41,623 nucleotides of DNA, from NCBI GenBank assembly GCA_900756725.1, contig CAAELJ010000049.1:1-41623 (forward strand), given 5' to 3'. This DNA is from an uncultured Collinsella sp. (GTDB lineage: Bacteria > Actinomycetota > Coriobacteriia > Coriobacteriales > Coriobacteriaceae). A program made the translations under genes and the position numbers. Numbering within the stretch: the first letter of the stretch is position 1; each line of letters opens with the position of its first letter. The notes below the pieces were generated by a model, which was given only the letters and a program-made list of their open reading frames with translations, was not told the origin of the DNA and searched no databases. This document shows, piece after piece, positions 1 through 8,900 of this stretch.

Positions 1-102
1 CCCCGGAGCTGATTCCGTCGCGCGACTTCTGGCGAAGCCAGGTGAGCGCGAGGGAAACAGCGTAGGGGAAACGGGGCCTCCGGCGGGAAGTTAAACCGCT
101 AC

Positions 103-969
103 TTACGCCTTGTTGACGGAGCCGAACTCCTCCATGAGCTCCTTGGTGCGAGCAACGATGTTGTCGCGACCAGGCTTGAGGAGCTTGCGGGGGTCAAAGC
201 CCTTGCCCTGCTGATCCTTGCCAGCCTCGATGTACTCGCGGACGCCCTTGGCGAAGACGAGCTGCAGGTCGGTGTTGACGTTGATCTTGGAGATGCCCAG
301 GGAGATGGCCTTCTTGATCTGATCCTCGGGGATGCCGGTGCCACCGTGCAGGACGAGGGGCAGGTCGCCGGTCTGGGCCTTGATCTCGCCCAGACGCTCG
401 AAAGACAGACCAGCCCAGTCGGCAGGGTACACGCCGTGGATGTTGCCGATGCCGCAGGCGAGGAAGTCGACGCCCAAGTCAGCGATCTGCTTGCACTCAG
501 CAGGATCAGCGAGCTCGCCGCTGGAGGTCACGCCGTCCTCGGTGCCGCCGATGCCGCCGACCTCGGCCTCGATGGACATGCCCTTGGAGTGGGCAAGCTC
601 AACGAGCTCCTTGGTGCGGTCGAGGTTAAGCTGGAAGGTCTCCTCGTGAGAGCCGTCATACATGATGGACGTGAAGCCAGCCTCGATGCACTTGAAGCAG
701 TCCTCGTAAGAACCGTGATCGAGGTGAAGGGCGACGGGAACGGTAACGCCCGTGGCCTCGACGGCAGCCTTGACCATGTCGGCGCAGACCTTGAAACCGC
801 CCATCCACTTAGCGGCACCAGCGGTGCACTGAAGGATCAGCGGAGACTTGGCCTCCTCGGCGGCCTGGAGAATAGCCAGGGTCCACTCGAGGTTGTTGGT
901 GTTGAAGGCACCAAGACCGTACTTGCCGGCCTCGGCCTTCTTGAGCATGTCTGCTGCGTTGACGAGCAT
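103..969 (-). CDS. fba: Class II fructose-1,6-bisphosphate aldolase
   Basis: Reversibly cleaves fructose-1,6-bisphosphate to dihydroxyacetone phosphate and glyceraldehyde-3-phosphate in cytosolic glycolysis. The product is 288 residues, normal for the short bacterial class II family. The zinc-site motif LHLDHG lies at residues 81-86 (catalytic Asp84, Zn ligand His85), followed by EAEVGGIGG near 135-142 and the phosphate-binding LHGGTGIP and INVNTD motifs. I chose the ATG at 969 because a perfect AGGAGG lies just upstream; a longer reading to 1065 has no ribosome binding site and a non-conserved N-terminus. The next gene upstream, the metallo-hydrolase, ends 194 bp away, so this gene probably has its own promoter. 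The family assignment is secure. Confidence 0.97.
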   Translation of the reverse strand: MLVNAADMLKKAEAGKYGLGAFNTNNLEWTLAILQAAEEAKSPLILQCTAGAAKWMGGFKVCADMVKAAVEATGVTVPVALHLDHGSYEDCFKCIEAGFTSIMYDGSHEETFQLNLDRTKELVELAHSKGMSIEAEVGGIGGTEDGVTSSGELADPAECKQIADLGVDFLACGIGNIHGVYPADWAGLSFERLGEIKAQTGDLPLVLHGGTGIPEDQIKKAISLGISKINVNTDLQLVFAKGVREYIEAGKDQQGKGFDPRKLLKPGRDNIVARTKELMEEFGSVNKA

Positions 970-1009
970 AAAAGAAACCTCCTGTAAGGTTGCTCCGATA
1001 ACGCCTGAG

Positions 1010-1038
1010 ATTTTACCACGGTGTACCCGAGCATAAAC
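1010..1038 (-). promoter_or_regulatory. Possible promoter of fba
   Basis: On the minus strand a TAAAAT hexamer (1015-1010) is preceded, after 17 bp, by GTTTAT (1038-1033). The -35 match is weak. It lies about 40 bp upstream of the fba start, which gives a short leader. The rest of the gap to the metallo-hydrolase gene holds an A/T-rich run near 1072-1080 and no clear terminator. Confidence 0.3.
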
Positions 1039-1163
1039 GTTCGTTTGTTCACGAATATCGTCCAAACAGACTTTTTTTAACCGTTTGCCCTACGGAATCG
1101 ACCCGTTGGGGAAAATAGCTTGACGTTTGGACGTTCCTCGTGCTTCGAAAGCTGACTATAAAG

Positions 1164-1847
1164 CTACACCTGCATGAAAGGGTTCTGCATGAGCTCGCGT
1201 GCCATGGTGGTCGAATCGCCATGACCGGTTAGGCAAACGGTATTGGGCGGGAGAAGCCGGGCGAGCTTGGAGAGCGAGCGCAGAATCGCCACCTCGTCTC
1301 CTCCAGAAAGATCGGTGCGGCCGTGCCCGCCGGGAAAGAGCGTGTCCCCCACGAAAGCAATATTTCCCTGCTCTGTTGCGGCGAATAGAACGATGCCGCC
1401 CGGCGTATGCCCAGGCACCTCGATAACCTGCAGACAAATGTCGCCTAGTTCAATGGTATCGCCCTCGGCAAGCAGCCGCGTCGGCTCGCCCGGATCGGGC
1501 GTCTCGATGCCCCACATCGCTCGCTGTTCCTCGATATTCGCATGCGGCACAGCTGCGTCCTTGCCGCACAGTTCGTACAGGGCGTCAGCGCCAACGGCGG
1601 CACGAACTCCAGCGACACCGCCAACATGGTCGGCATGACCATGCGTGCAGACGGAACCGAGCACTTGCACATCGGGGCGTTCGGCTCGGATATGCGCAAC
1701 GAGGCTTTCGCCTTCCCAAGCGGGATCGATAATCAAGCATTCGCCACTCGAAATAACGGCGTAACTGTTGGTCTGGATGGGGCCGTTTACAAGCGCCTCA
1801 ATCGAAGCCGTACCCCGAGGGGTTAAGTCCAAAGCCGCAGCGTCCAT
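1164..1847 (-). CDS. MBL-fold metallo-hydrolase (glyoxalase II-like)
   Basis: A 227-residue single-domain metallo-beta-lactamase-fold hydrolase. The dinuclear metal motif THGHADHVGG (His69, His71, Asp73, His74) is intact. It is followed by GHTPGG and VGDTLF, and by the last ligand in TGHGDSTT, the order seen in hydroxyacylglutathione hydrolase-like enzymes (the YcbL/YqgX type). The start is set by AAGGAGGG upstream of the ATG. It lies 86 bp downstream of rel on the same strand, and this rel then MBL order suggests shared transcription. The substrate cannot be read from the sequence; a thioester such as S-lactoylglutathione or another thiol adduct is the usual guess for the group. Confidence 0.9.
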   Translation of the reverse strand: MDAAALDLTPRGTASIEALVNGPIQTNSYAVISSGECLIIDPAWEGESLVAHIRAERPDVQVLGSVCTHGHADHVGGVAGVRAAVGADALYELCGKDAAVPHANIEEQRAMWGIETPDPGEPTRLLAEGDTIELGDICLQVIEVPGHTPGGIVLFAATEQGNIAFVGDTLFPGGHGRTDLSGGDEVAILRSLSKLARLLPPNTVCLTGHGDSTTMARELMQNPFMQV

Positions 1848-1871
1848 GCGTGCGCCCTCCTTCTATAAACG

Positions 1872-1895
1872 TCGAGGCACCAAACGATGCCTCGA
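1872..1895 (-). terminator. Intergenic hairpin between rel and the MBL gene
   Basis: TCGAGGCA (1872-1879) and TGCCTCGA (1888-1895) form a perfect 8-bp stem with an 8-nt loop. No T-run follows on the minus strand, so this is more likely a partial terminator or an RNA stability or processing hairpin than a full stop. It sits directly ahead of the ribosome binding site of the metallo-hydrolase. Confidence 0.45.
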
Positions 1896-1933
1896 ACGTA
1901 GCCAATATCATTACTGTCGCGCGCTCGTTACGC

Positions 1934-4294
1934 CTATACGCGACGCTTGAGCTGAGCCCCACCCTCGCCAGGCATCAAACGGCGCGCGTCGTAGACCGAG
2001 TCGACGCTGCTGATAGAGGCCAGCAGCGGATCCAGACCACTCGCGTCCGAGATCTCGACCATAAAGCGCAAGGTTGCAATACCCTCGCGGTTGGTCGACG
2101 TGGCGGCAGAAAGGATATTGCCGCCCGCATCGCCAATGGCGATGGTGACGTCCTTGAGCAGGCCCATGCGGTCCAGGCACTCGACCACAATCTCGACCTG
2201 GAAAAGCGTATCGGCAGCACCATCCCACTCTACGTCAATCATGCGCTCGGGATGTTCCATAAGGCCCTTGACGTTGGGGCAGTTGGCGCGATGCACCGAA
2301 ACGCCACGACCGCGCGTGATGAAGCCGACGATGTCGTCGCCCGTCACGGGGTTGCAGCAATGAGCCAGACGGACCAGCAGGCCGCTGTTGCTCTCGCCCT
2401 TGACGATAATGCCGTTACTGGCGCTCTTACCGCGCTTTTGCGGCTTGCGGTTGGAGCCGCGAGCGGGCTGCTTTACGACCTCGGCGATAGCCTCGGCCTT
2501 GGTGAGCTGTTCCTCGGGCTTGGGGTCCAAGATTTGCTCGACCTTATTGCCCACAGCGCGCGGGGCGACCTTGCCCGCGCCAACGGCTGCAAAAAGGTCC
2601 TCGAGCTGCTTGAAGTTAAACTGCTCCGCCACGGCGTTGAGCGCACGCGTGGATCGTGGCGTAGAGATGCCATACCCGCGCTTACGCAGGTCCTTGGCCA
2701 GTATATCGCGGCCGGCGGCAGCGTCGTCATCCTTGGTCGCGGCGGCGAAATAACGGCGAATCTTTGACTTGGCCGAAGGTGTCTTGACGATCTTGAGCCA
2801 ATCGCGCGACGGCTTAGAGCTCTTGTTAGTCAGAATCTCGACACGGTCACCCGTCTTGATCTCGTGCGTGAGCGGCGCCACCGCACCGTTGATTTTGGCG
2901 CCGACACAGTGGTTACCGACCTCGGTATGAACGGCGTAGGCAAAGTCGAGCGGTGTAGAGCCGGCACGAAGCGCCATGACCTCGCCCTTGGGCGTAAAGA
3001 CAAAAATTTCCTGGTCGAACAAGTCGACCTTCAGCGAATGCAGGTATTCCTTGGCATCGGTGATCTCGTCAGACGCCGCCCAGTCGAGTGAGTGCTTGAG
3101 CCAGTTGATCTGGTCGTCCAGACGCTGCGCATCGTTAGTCTTGGAGGCAGACGATCCGCCCGACTTCTTATACAGCCAGTGGGCAGCGATGCCATACTCG
3201 GCCTGCTCGTGCATTTCGTAGGTTCGAATCTGAATCTCGAGCGGACGGGCCGTGGGGCCGATAACCGTCGTGTGAAGCGATTGGTAGTTATTGACCTTGG
3301 GCATGGCGATATAGTCTTTAAAACGACCGGGCATGGGATGCCACAGGGTATGCACGGCACCAAGCGTGGAATAGCAATCGCGCACCGAATGAGTGATGAC
3401 GCGCAGCGCCACCAGGTCGTAAATCTCGGAGAACTCCTTGCCCTTGCGCTTCATCTTTTGATAGATGGACCAATAGTGCTTGGAACGACCGTTGATCTGA
3501 AAGCCCTCAAGACCAATGCGATTGAGCTCATCGGTGAGCGTCTTGATGGTCTCGGCCAGATAACGCTCGCGAACCTCGCGCGACTCGGATACCATGCGCG
3601 CGATGCGCTGGTAGGCATCGGGCTCCAAGTAGAAAAAGGACAGGTCCTCGAGCTCCCACTTGATTGAACTCATGCCCAGGCGGTCGGCCAAAGGCGCGTA
3701 CACGTCCATGGTCTCGCGTGCCTTAAACAGGCGGCGGTCCTCGCGCAGAGCGGCAAGCGTGCGCATGTTATGCAGGCGGTCGGCGAGCTTGACGATGATG
3801 ACGCGGATGTCCTTGGACATGGCGAGGAACATCTTGCGCAGCGTAAGCGCCTGCTTCTCGTCCATGCTGTCGACTTCAATGTTGGTGAGCTTGGTCACGC
3901 CGTCGACGAGCCCTGCCACGGTTTCGCCAAACAGACCCGAAACATCGGCAAGCGAGGTCTCGGTGTCCTCGACGGTATCGTGCAGCAACGCGGCGCACAC
4001 CACATCGCAGTCCATCTTGAGGTCAGCCAGAATGATAGCTACCTCGACGGGATGGTTAATGTACATCTCACCCGAGCGCCGCTTTTGGTTGCAGTGCTTC
4101 TCGGCAGCAAAGCAGTAGGCCTGCTCCACATTGGAGAAGTCGTCCTCGTTCATATATTTGAGGCACAGACGCTCCAGCTTGTCGTAGCTGTCCGCCATAA
4201 TCTCGGGCGGCAGCTCATCGGCATGCTTATAGTGCTCCATCTCCGAAAACGGCTGGAGGGTGGAATCATGGGCGGTACGGGCTGCGGCGTCCAT
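1934..4294 (-). CDS. rel: Bifunctional (p)ppGpp synthetase/hydrolase Rel
   Basis: Makes and degrades the alarmone (p)ppGpp in the stringent response. The 786-residue length is typical of long RSH proteins. The HD hydrolase domain is intact (HDTVEDT, His105-Asp106, and KLADRLHNMRT), so hydrolase activity is expected. The synthetase domain carries RFKDYIAMPK and YQSLHTTV. A TGS domain follows (FVFTPKGEVMALRAGSTPLD), then a zinc-finger/helical region with AHCCNPV, and a C-terminal ACT (RRM-like) domain. The ATG is preceded by AAGGGGACC. The gene starts 15 bp after recJ ends, so the two are probably one transcript. The domain order matches bifunctional Rel rather than the hydrolase-dead RelA. Confidence 0.97.
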   Translation of the reverse strand: MDAAARTAHDSTLQPFSEMEHYKHADELPPEIMADSYDKLERLCLKYMNEDDFSNVEQAYCFAAEKHCNQKRRSGEMYINHPVEVAIILADLKMDCDVVCAALLHDTVEDTETSLADVSGLFGETVAGLVDGVTKLTNIEVDSMDEKQALTLRKMFLAMSKDIRVIIVKLADRLHNMRTLAALREDRRLFKARETMDVYAPLADRLGMSSIKWELEDLSFFYLEPDAYQRIARMVSESREVRERYLAETIKTLTDELNRIGLEGFQINGRSKHYWSIYQKMKRKGKEFSEIYDLVALRVITHSVRDCYSTLGAVHTLWHPMPGRFKDYIAMPKVNNYQSLHTTVIGPTARPLEIQIRTYEMHEQAEYGIAAHWLYKKSGGSSASKTNDAQRLDDQINWLKHSLDWAASDEITDAKEYLHSLKVDLFDQEIFVFTPKGEVMALRAGSTPLDFAYAVHTEVGNHCVGAKINGAVAPLTHEIKTGDRVEILTNKSSKPSRDWLKIVKTPSAKSKIRRYFAAATKDDDAAAGRDILAKDLRKRGYGISTPRSTRALNAVAEQFNFKQLEDLFAAVGAGKVAPRAVGNKVEQILDPKPEEQLTKAEAIAEVVKQPARGSNRKPQKRGKSASNGIIVKGESNSGLLVRLAHCCNPVTGDDIVGFITRGRGVSVHRANCPNVKGLMEHPERMIDVEWDGAADTLFQVEIVVECLDRMGLLKDVTIAIGDAGGNILSAATSTNREGIATLRFMVEISDASGLDPLLASISSVDSVYDARRLMPGEGGAQLKRRV

Positions 4295-4309
4295 CGAGGT
4301 CCCCTTCCC

Positions 4310-7300
4310 CTAGGCCCGCGGTACGATCGGGCGGTTAACTTTGGCTAGCATATCAGAAGCGCACGAATCGAGTGCCCAGCTCCGAAAAGCCGTGAACTCC
4401 ATGCGCGAGCGCAAGCCCTCCAAATAGCGAATTGACCTGCTTAATTGCACGCGACCGGGGTTTTCCGCCATCGCGATGCGACGCGTATCGTCAAACCCCG
4501 AAACGCGGCAGAAACCGAGTTCTTCGAAGATTCCCAGGCCGCTTTCCACCGAGCGCTCGTCGACCGGTGTGCGGGCATCGATGGCAAGACACATCTGCGC
4601 AATGTCGATATCGCTCGCGCAGAATGAATCGTCCCCCGTCTTGCCACGGTTGGAGCGCCACATGGTCTGCAGCGCTCGATAGAGAGTGACAAGCTCATCG
4701 CGCTCGGGCGCGTAACAATCGAGCAGGCGCTCATTAATACGAGCGTCACGCGACGAATAGAGCAGGTGAATCACGGCGGGCTGTCCATCGCGGCCGGCAC
4801 GGCCACTCATCTGGTTAAACTCAATCGCACCAAACGGCATGTGGTAGAGCACGACATGACGGATATCGGGCAGGTTGACGCCCTCACCGAAGGCAGAGGT
4901 CGAAACGATGCAACTGAGGCTTCCGTCGCGAAACGCTTCCTCGACACGGCGGCGATCGGAGCGCGCAAGCCCGGCGTTATAGAACGCAATATGGGTCGCG
5001 CAGTCGGGCACGCGTTTGCGCAACGTCTTGGCAAGCGCCACGGACTGGTCGCGCGAGTTGACGTAGATGACGGTCTTCTCCCCCGTCGCCACGATTGACA
5101 CCAGGCGATTTTCGCGGCTCGCAAGGTCACGGTCGTCCTCGAGTTGCAGGTTCTCGCGAACGGTCTCGTCGACCACCGTCCTGGTAATCGGCAATACACG
5201 AGCAAGCTCCGCCACGACCGGGGCCGTCGCGGTAGCCGTTGCCGCCATGACAACGGGGTCGCCCAGGGCTTTGAGAATATCGGGCATGTCGAGGTAGGCG
5301 CTCCGGTCGCCGCCTTTGGCAAGACCGGCATGGTGTGCCTCATCGATAACGACAAAGCCAATACGTCCAGAACGTGCAAAGCGATCGCGATGGATAGACA
5401 GGAACTCCGGCGTCGTGAGAACGATGCCGGTGCGGCCCGAAGCCAGGCCGGCAAACACGTCATCGCGCGCTGCCTCCACGGTCTCGCCGGTCAACACGCC
5501 CACGCCAATGCCGAGCGCAGCCATCGTCGACGAGAGGTGATAAGCCTGGTCGGCAACGAGCGCGCGCAGCGGATAGACAAAGATGCTCGCCCGCCCACGA
5601 AGGACCGCCTCGCGCGCGGCGTGCACATGGAAGATGAGCGACTTGCCGCGCCCCGTCCCCATAACGGCCAAGACGCTCTGGTGGTCGGCGAGCGCGTCGA
5701 GTGCCTCGACCTGCGCGCGATGCGGCTGGTTCGAGCCGATAAAGCTATGGATAAGCGAGCGCGTGAGCTCGGTATAAGAAAGCTGGGCGAGCGTCTCACG
5801 TTTACGCGACTCCAGGCGCAGGCCAGAATCCGCTGGTTGCACGCCGCGGCGAAGCTCACATGCCGGATCGTCGATATTGGGCGCCGCGGTATCGCGCACC
5901 AAGACATCTTTAATCATGAGCTTGGGCTTCACACGTCCCTGCCAATGTTCGGCCACGGCCTCGAACACCAAGTCGACGGCACTGTCGCAATTGATGAGTT
6001 TATCGATCTGCGGCACGCGGAACATGATGGCCGGCACGCTCGCGGCGCCATCGGTCGCCACAAAGCGCATGTGCTCGCCGGTTTTGCCCACCACGGCGCG
6101 ATTGCACATCGTCACGCCCTCGGCGGCCAGAAGCGGCACCTTATTGCCCTGGCCAAACGGCTCAAGACGGGAAATCTGCTCGATGGTCTCGATATTCAGC
6201 TCGGAGAGGTCAACGGTGGCGGCAACCTCGTCAGTGTCCTCAAAGTCATCGGCAGGAAGCTCCGATAGCACGGCCGAAAGGCGACGGCGGAACTCATCGA
6301 GCTTGGATGCCTCGATGGTCACGCCCACCGCACCGGCATGCCCGCCGCGACGAATCAGCAGGTCGGAGCAGCGTTCTACGGCGTCGAACAGGTTGACTTT
6401 GCCCACCGAGCGACCCGAACCGCGAGCGATACCGTCCTCGATCGAGAACAGCAGCGCCGGCACGTGATAACGGTTGGTCAGGCGGCTCGCCACGATGCCC
6501 TTGACGCCCTCGTGCCAACCTTCGCCGCCCACGACAATCGCGCGCCCGCCGTCATAAGTCTCCTCGACCTTCGCCATGGCATCGCGCGTAAGCTCGGCCT
6601 CGATCTCGCGGCGTTGGCGATTGATTTCCTCGAGCTCGGCGGCAAGCGCGCTCGCTTCGATGGGGTCGCGGGCAAGCAGCAGGTCGAGCGCCAGCTTGGG
6701 ATCAGCCATGCGGCCGGCAGCATTCAGACGAGGGATGAGCGAAAACGACAGGCCGTCGGCCGTAATGGTAGAAAGGTCGGCCTTGGCAAGTGCGGCAAGC
6801 GCGATATAACCGGGGCGGGCCGTCACGCGCATCTGTTGGATGCCCTCGGCGACCAGTGCGCGATTCTCGGGCGTGAGCGGCATCATGTCGGACACGGTGC
6901 CCAGCGCCGCGACCTCTATCAGCGAACGCCAATACGACGGCTTGCCCAAACGCTCGCCCAGGACCTGTACCAGCTTAAGCGCCACACCGGCACCGGCAAG
7001 CTCGCGCGAGGGGCCCTCGTCCTCGAGCTTGGGGTCGGTCAGGGGCACGCCCTGCGGCACCTGGTCGGACGGCTCGTGATGGTCCGTGACCACCAAATCA
7101 ATCCCCAGGCTCTCCAGGTAGGAGACCTCTTCCTTGGCAGCAATACCGTTATCGACGGTCACAATCAGGTTGGGTTGAGCAAGCTCGTTGACGCGGTCGA
7201 GCGCCGCACGCGACAGGCCGTAGCCCTCGTCAAAGCGGTGCGGAATAAACGGCGTGACGTTGGCGCCAAACGAACGTAGCGCCTCGGTCAACAGACAAGT

Positions 7301-7597
7301 CGACGTAATGCCGTCGACGTCAAAATCGCCAAAGACGGCGATACGCTCGTGGTTGCGAATAGCACGCTCAACGCGGTCGGCGACGACCGCCATGCCCGGA
7401 ATAACAAGCGGGTCCGCCCAGTCGCGATCGAGCGAAGGCGTCAAAAACAGCTGGCCTTCCTCGATGGATGTAATGCCGTGCGCAACCATAATGCGCGCCA
7501 CCAGCCCGGGTATGCCCAGACCAGCCGAAAGCTCCTTTTCGAGCTCGGGATTTTGCTGAGCGACCGCCCAGCGATGCGTCGTCTTAAGCGATGACAT
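4310..7597 (-). CDS. recJ: RecJ exonuclease fused to a RecQ-like DEAH helicase
   Basis: A 1095-residue two-part DNA repair protein. Residues 1 to about 575 are RecJ: the DHH-phosphoesterase motifs GDFDVDG (Asp91, Asp93, Asp95), DNGIA and TDHHEP (172-174), the DHHA1 region with GSGRSVG and GGHAGAVG, and then the OB-fold. Residues about 600-1095 form a complete SF2 helicase: Walker A GTGRGKS (647-653), DEAH (752-755), motif III ATATATA, FGEGVNLP and QMSGRAGRDGQP, closest in style to RecQ. RecJ degrades single-stranded DNA 5' to 3' and RecQ unwinds 3' to 5'; they normally act as separate partners in RecFOR repair. The ATG at 7597 follows GGGGGTGG; a GTG at 7642 is an alternative. No RQC/HRDC domains are obvious. 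I see no frameshift at the junction. Confidence 0.93.
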   Translation of the reverse strand: MSSLKTTHRWAVAQQNPELEKELSAGLGIPGLVARIMVAHGITSIEEGQLFLTPSLDRDWADPLVIPGMAVVADRVERAIRNHERIAVFGDFDVDGITSTCLLTEALRSFGANVTPFIPHRFDEGYGLSRAALDRVNELAQPNLIVTVDNGIAAKEEVSYLESLGIDLVVTDHHEPSDQVPQGVPLTDPKLEDEGPSRELAGAGVALKLVQVLGERLGKPSYWRSLIEVAALGTVSDMMPLTPENRALVAEGIQQMRVTARPGYIALAALAKADLSTITADGLSFSLIPRLNAAGRMADPKLALDLLLARDPIEASALAAELEEINRQRREIEAELTRDAMAKVEETYDGGRAIVVGGEGWHEGVKGIVASRLTNRYHVPALLFSIEDGIARGSGRSVGKVNLFDAVERCSDLLIRRGGHAGAVGVTIEASKLDEFRRRLSAVLSELPADDFEDTDEVAATVDLSELNIETIEQISRLEPFGQGNKVPLLAAEGVTMCNRAVVGKTGEHMRFVATDGAASVPAIMFRVPQIDKLINCDSAVDLVFEAVAEHWQGRVKPKLMIKDVLVRDTAAPNIDDPACELRRGVQPADSGLRLESRKRETLAQLSYTELTRSLIHSFIGSNQPHRAQVEALDALADHQSVLAVMGTGRGKSLIFHVHAAREAVLRGRASIFVYPLRALVADQAYHLSSTMAALGIGVGVLTGETVEAARDDVFAGLASGRTGIVLTTPEFLSIHRDRFARSGRIGFVVIDEAHHAGLAKGGDRSAYLDMPDILKALGDPVVMAATATATAPVVAELARVLPITRTVVDETVRENLQLEDDRDLASRENRLVSIVATGEKTVIYVNSRDQSVALAKTLRKRVPDCATHIAFYNAGLARSDRRRVEEAFRDGSLSCIVSTSAFGEGVNLPDIRHVVLYHMPFGAIEFNQMSGRAGRDGQPAVIHLLYSSRDARINERLLDCYAPERDELVTLYRALQTMWRSNRGKTGDDSFCASDIDIAQMCLAIDARTPVDERSVESGLGIFEELGFCRVSGFDDTRRIAMAENPGRVQLSRSIRYLEGLRSRMEFTAFRSWALDSCASDMLAKVNRPIVPRA

Positions 7598-7705
7598 AGG
7601 CGCCCACCCCCGATAGGGGCAGGTCGCCGCGATACCTCTCACGGTTCATAGCGATGAGTCCTCTGTGTATGCCCGCTTCGGCAGGCAGATCTGTTGAACG
7701 GATTT

Positions 7706-7724
7706 ATTATACCGTGCGGCACGG
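7706..7724 (-). promoter_or_regulatory. recJ-rel promoter with an embedded palindrome
   Basis: A consensus TATAAT (minus strand, 7711-7706) lies about 110 bp upstream of the recJ start. Directly upstream of it, in the usual spacer, is the perfect palindrome CCGTGCGGCACGG (7712-7724). No good -35 is visible, which fits an activator- or repressor-controlled promoter. The site does not resemble a LexA box that I recognise. Confidence 0.45.
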
Positions 7725-7760
7725 ACGCAGAGCCTCGCGGCACGCCCTGGTTTCGGTAAA

Positions 7761-7791
7761 CGAGGCCGGTAATAGCCTCGAAATAATCGAG
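7761..7791 (+). promoter_or_regulatory. Inverted repeats between recJ and the BASS transporter
   Basis: CGAGGC (7761-7766) and GCCTCG (7775-7780) form a 6-bp inverted repeat with an 8-bp spacer. It abuts a second one, CTCGA-AATAA-TCGAG (7777-7791). They lie in the shared upstream region of two divergent genes, so either could be an operator. The evidence is only the symmetry. Confidence 0.3.
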
Positions 7792-7871
7792 CGTTTCTGA
7801 CGCACGGACGCATGCGAGCGTCTAGCATATCCATTCAAACGAGTTCGCGGATAAAGGGAGTCACGGGGCAT

Positions 7872-8870
7872 ATGAAGCAATGGGTTGGACTGGGAAAGTT
7901 CCTCGCGGGGCATATGCAGGTCATCGTTCCGATTTGCGTAACGCTCGGCGTGCTCTTTCCCCAGCAGATCGGAGTACTTAAGCCCATCGTTCCCGCCCTC
8001 TTCGCCTTTATGACGTTCCAAGGTGCGCTCAGCAACACCTTCCACCAGGTCGCTGAGGTGTTCCGCCGTCCCCTGCACCTGATTTTGGCGCTGCTCGTCT
8101 CGGCGGTGCTTATTCCCATAGCAGCCTATGCCATGGGATCGCTGTTCTTTGGCTCCAATCCCAACCTTGTCTGCGGCATCGTGCTCGAGTACAGCGTACC
8201 CGTGGCGGTCACTGCCTTTATGTGGATTAGCATGTTCGGCGGCAACGGCCCGCTCGCGCTCACCATCATCCTGACGTCCTCGGTTATCTCGCCTGTAACG
8301 ATTCCGCTCACGCTGAAGCTCTTGCTGGGTGCCACCGTCTCGATCGATGTGCCGAGCATGATGCAGGACATGGCCTTTATGATCGCCATCCCCGCCGTGC
8401 TCGGCATCGTGATCAACGAGCTCACACGTGGATGGGGACACGAGAAGCTCTCCCCCGCGCTCTCGCCCGCCTGCAAGTTCATGATGATGGGCATTATCGC
8501 CTCCAACTCCACCGCCATGAGCGAGTACGTCCTGCACATGAACGCGATGCGTCTGGAAGTCGCCCTCTTTATTTTGACCTTCGCCATCAGCGGCTTTGTC
8601 GTCGGTTTTCTGGTCGCCCGTGCGCTGCATCTGCCATATAGCGAGACGACTACCATGTGCTTTACCTGCGGCATGCGTAACATCTCTTCGGGCGCCGTCA
8701 TCGCCACACAGTACTTTCCAGGCGAAGTCGTGTTTCCCGTCATGTGCGGAACGCTGTTTCAGCAGATACTCGCCTCGTTTATCGGGCATCTCTTTGAGCG
8801 TCTGACCGGCGAGGAGCGCGCCGCCCAGCGCAAGCGTGTCGAGGCCGGCCGCGACGCCATGGCGCGCTAG
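7872..8870 (+). CDS. Bile acid:sodium symporter (BASS) family transporter
   Basis: A 332-residue integral membrane protein with about nine or ten hydrophobic segments from residue 13 to 310. It resembles the BASS/SBF family, whose members move bile acids, pyruvate or other organic anions with sodium. Supporting stretches are the N-terminal FPQQIGVLKPIVPALFAF and the later LVCGIVLEYSVPVAVTAF and FTCGMRNISSGAVIA, with polar and glycine-rich breaks as in the crossing helices of the family. The ATG at 7872 follows AAAGGGAG. It is transcribed away from recJ and ends 30 bp before the convergent DUF4931 gene. The substrate cannot be told from sequence; 'bile acid' is a family name only. Confidence 0.8.
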   Translation: MKQWVGLGKFLAGHMQVIVPICVTLGVLFPQQIGVLKPIVPALFAFMTFQGALSNTFHQVAEVFRRPLHLILALLVSAVLIPIAAYAMGSLFFGSNPNLVCGIVLEYSVPVAVTAFMWISMFGGNGPLALTIILTSSVISPVTIPLTLKLLLGATVSIDVPSMMQDMAFMIAIPAVLGIVINELTRGWGHEKLSPALSPACKFMMMGIIASNSTAMSEYVLHMNAMRLEVALFILTFAISGFVVGFLVARALHLPYSETTTMCFTCGMRNISSGAVIATQYFPGEVVFPVMCGTLFQQILASFIGHLFERLTGEERAAQRKRVEAGRDAMAR

Positions 8871-8900
8871 ACTGTCCGCATTACACGGGTGTTAATCTTG

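Noticed and set aside
3217..3236. TTCGAATC, a tRNA T-loop-like string
   Set aside because: It lies inside the rel coding sequence and has no surrounding cloverleaf or CCA end.
7707..8789. A 360-codon open frame opposite the BASS transporter
   Set aside because: Low-complexity, charged product, antisense to a clear membrane protein.
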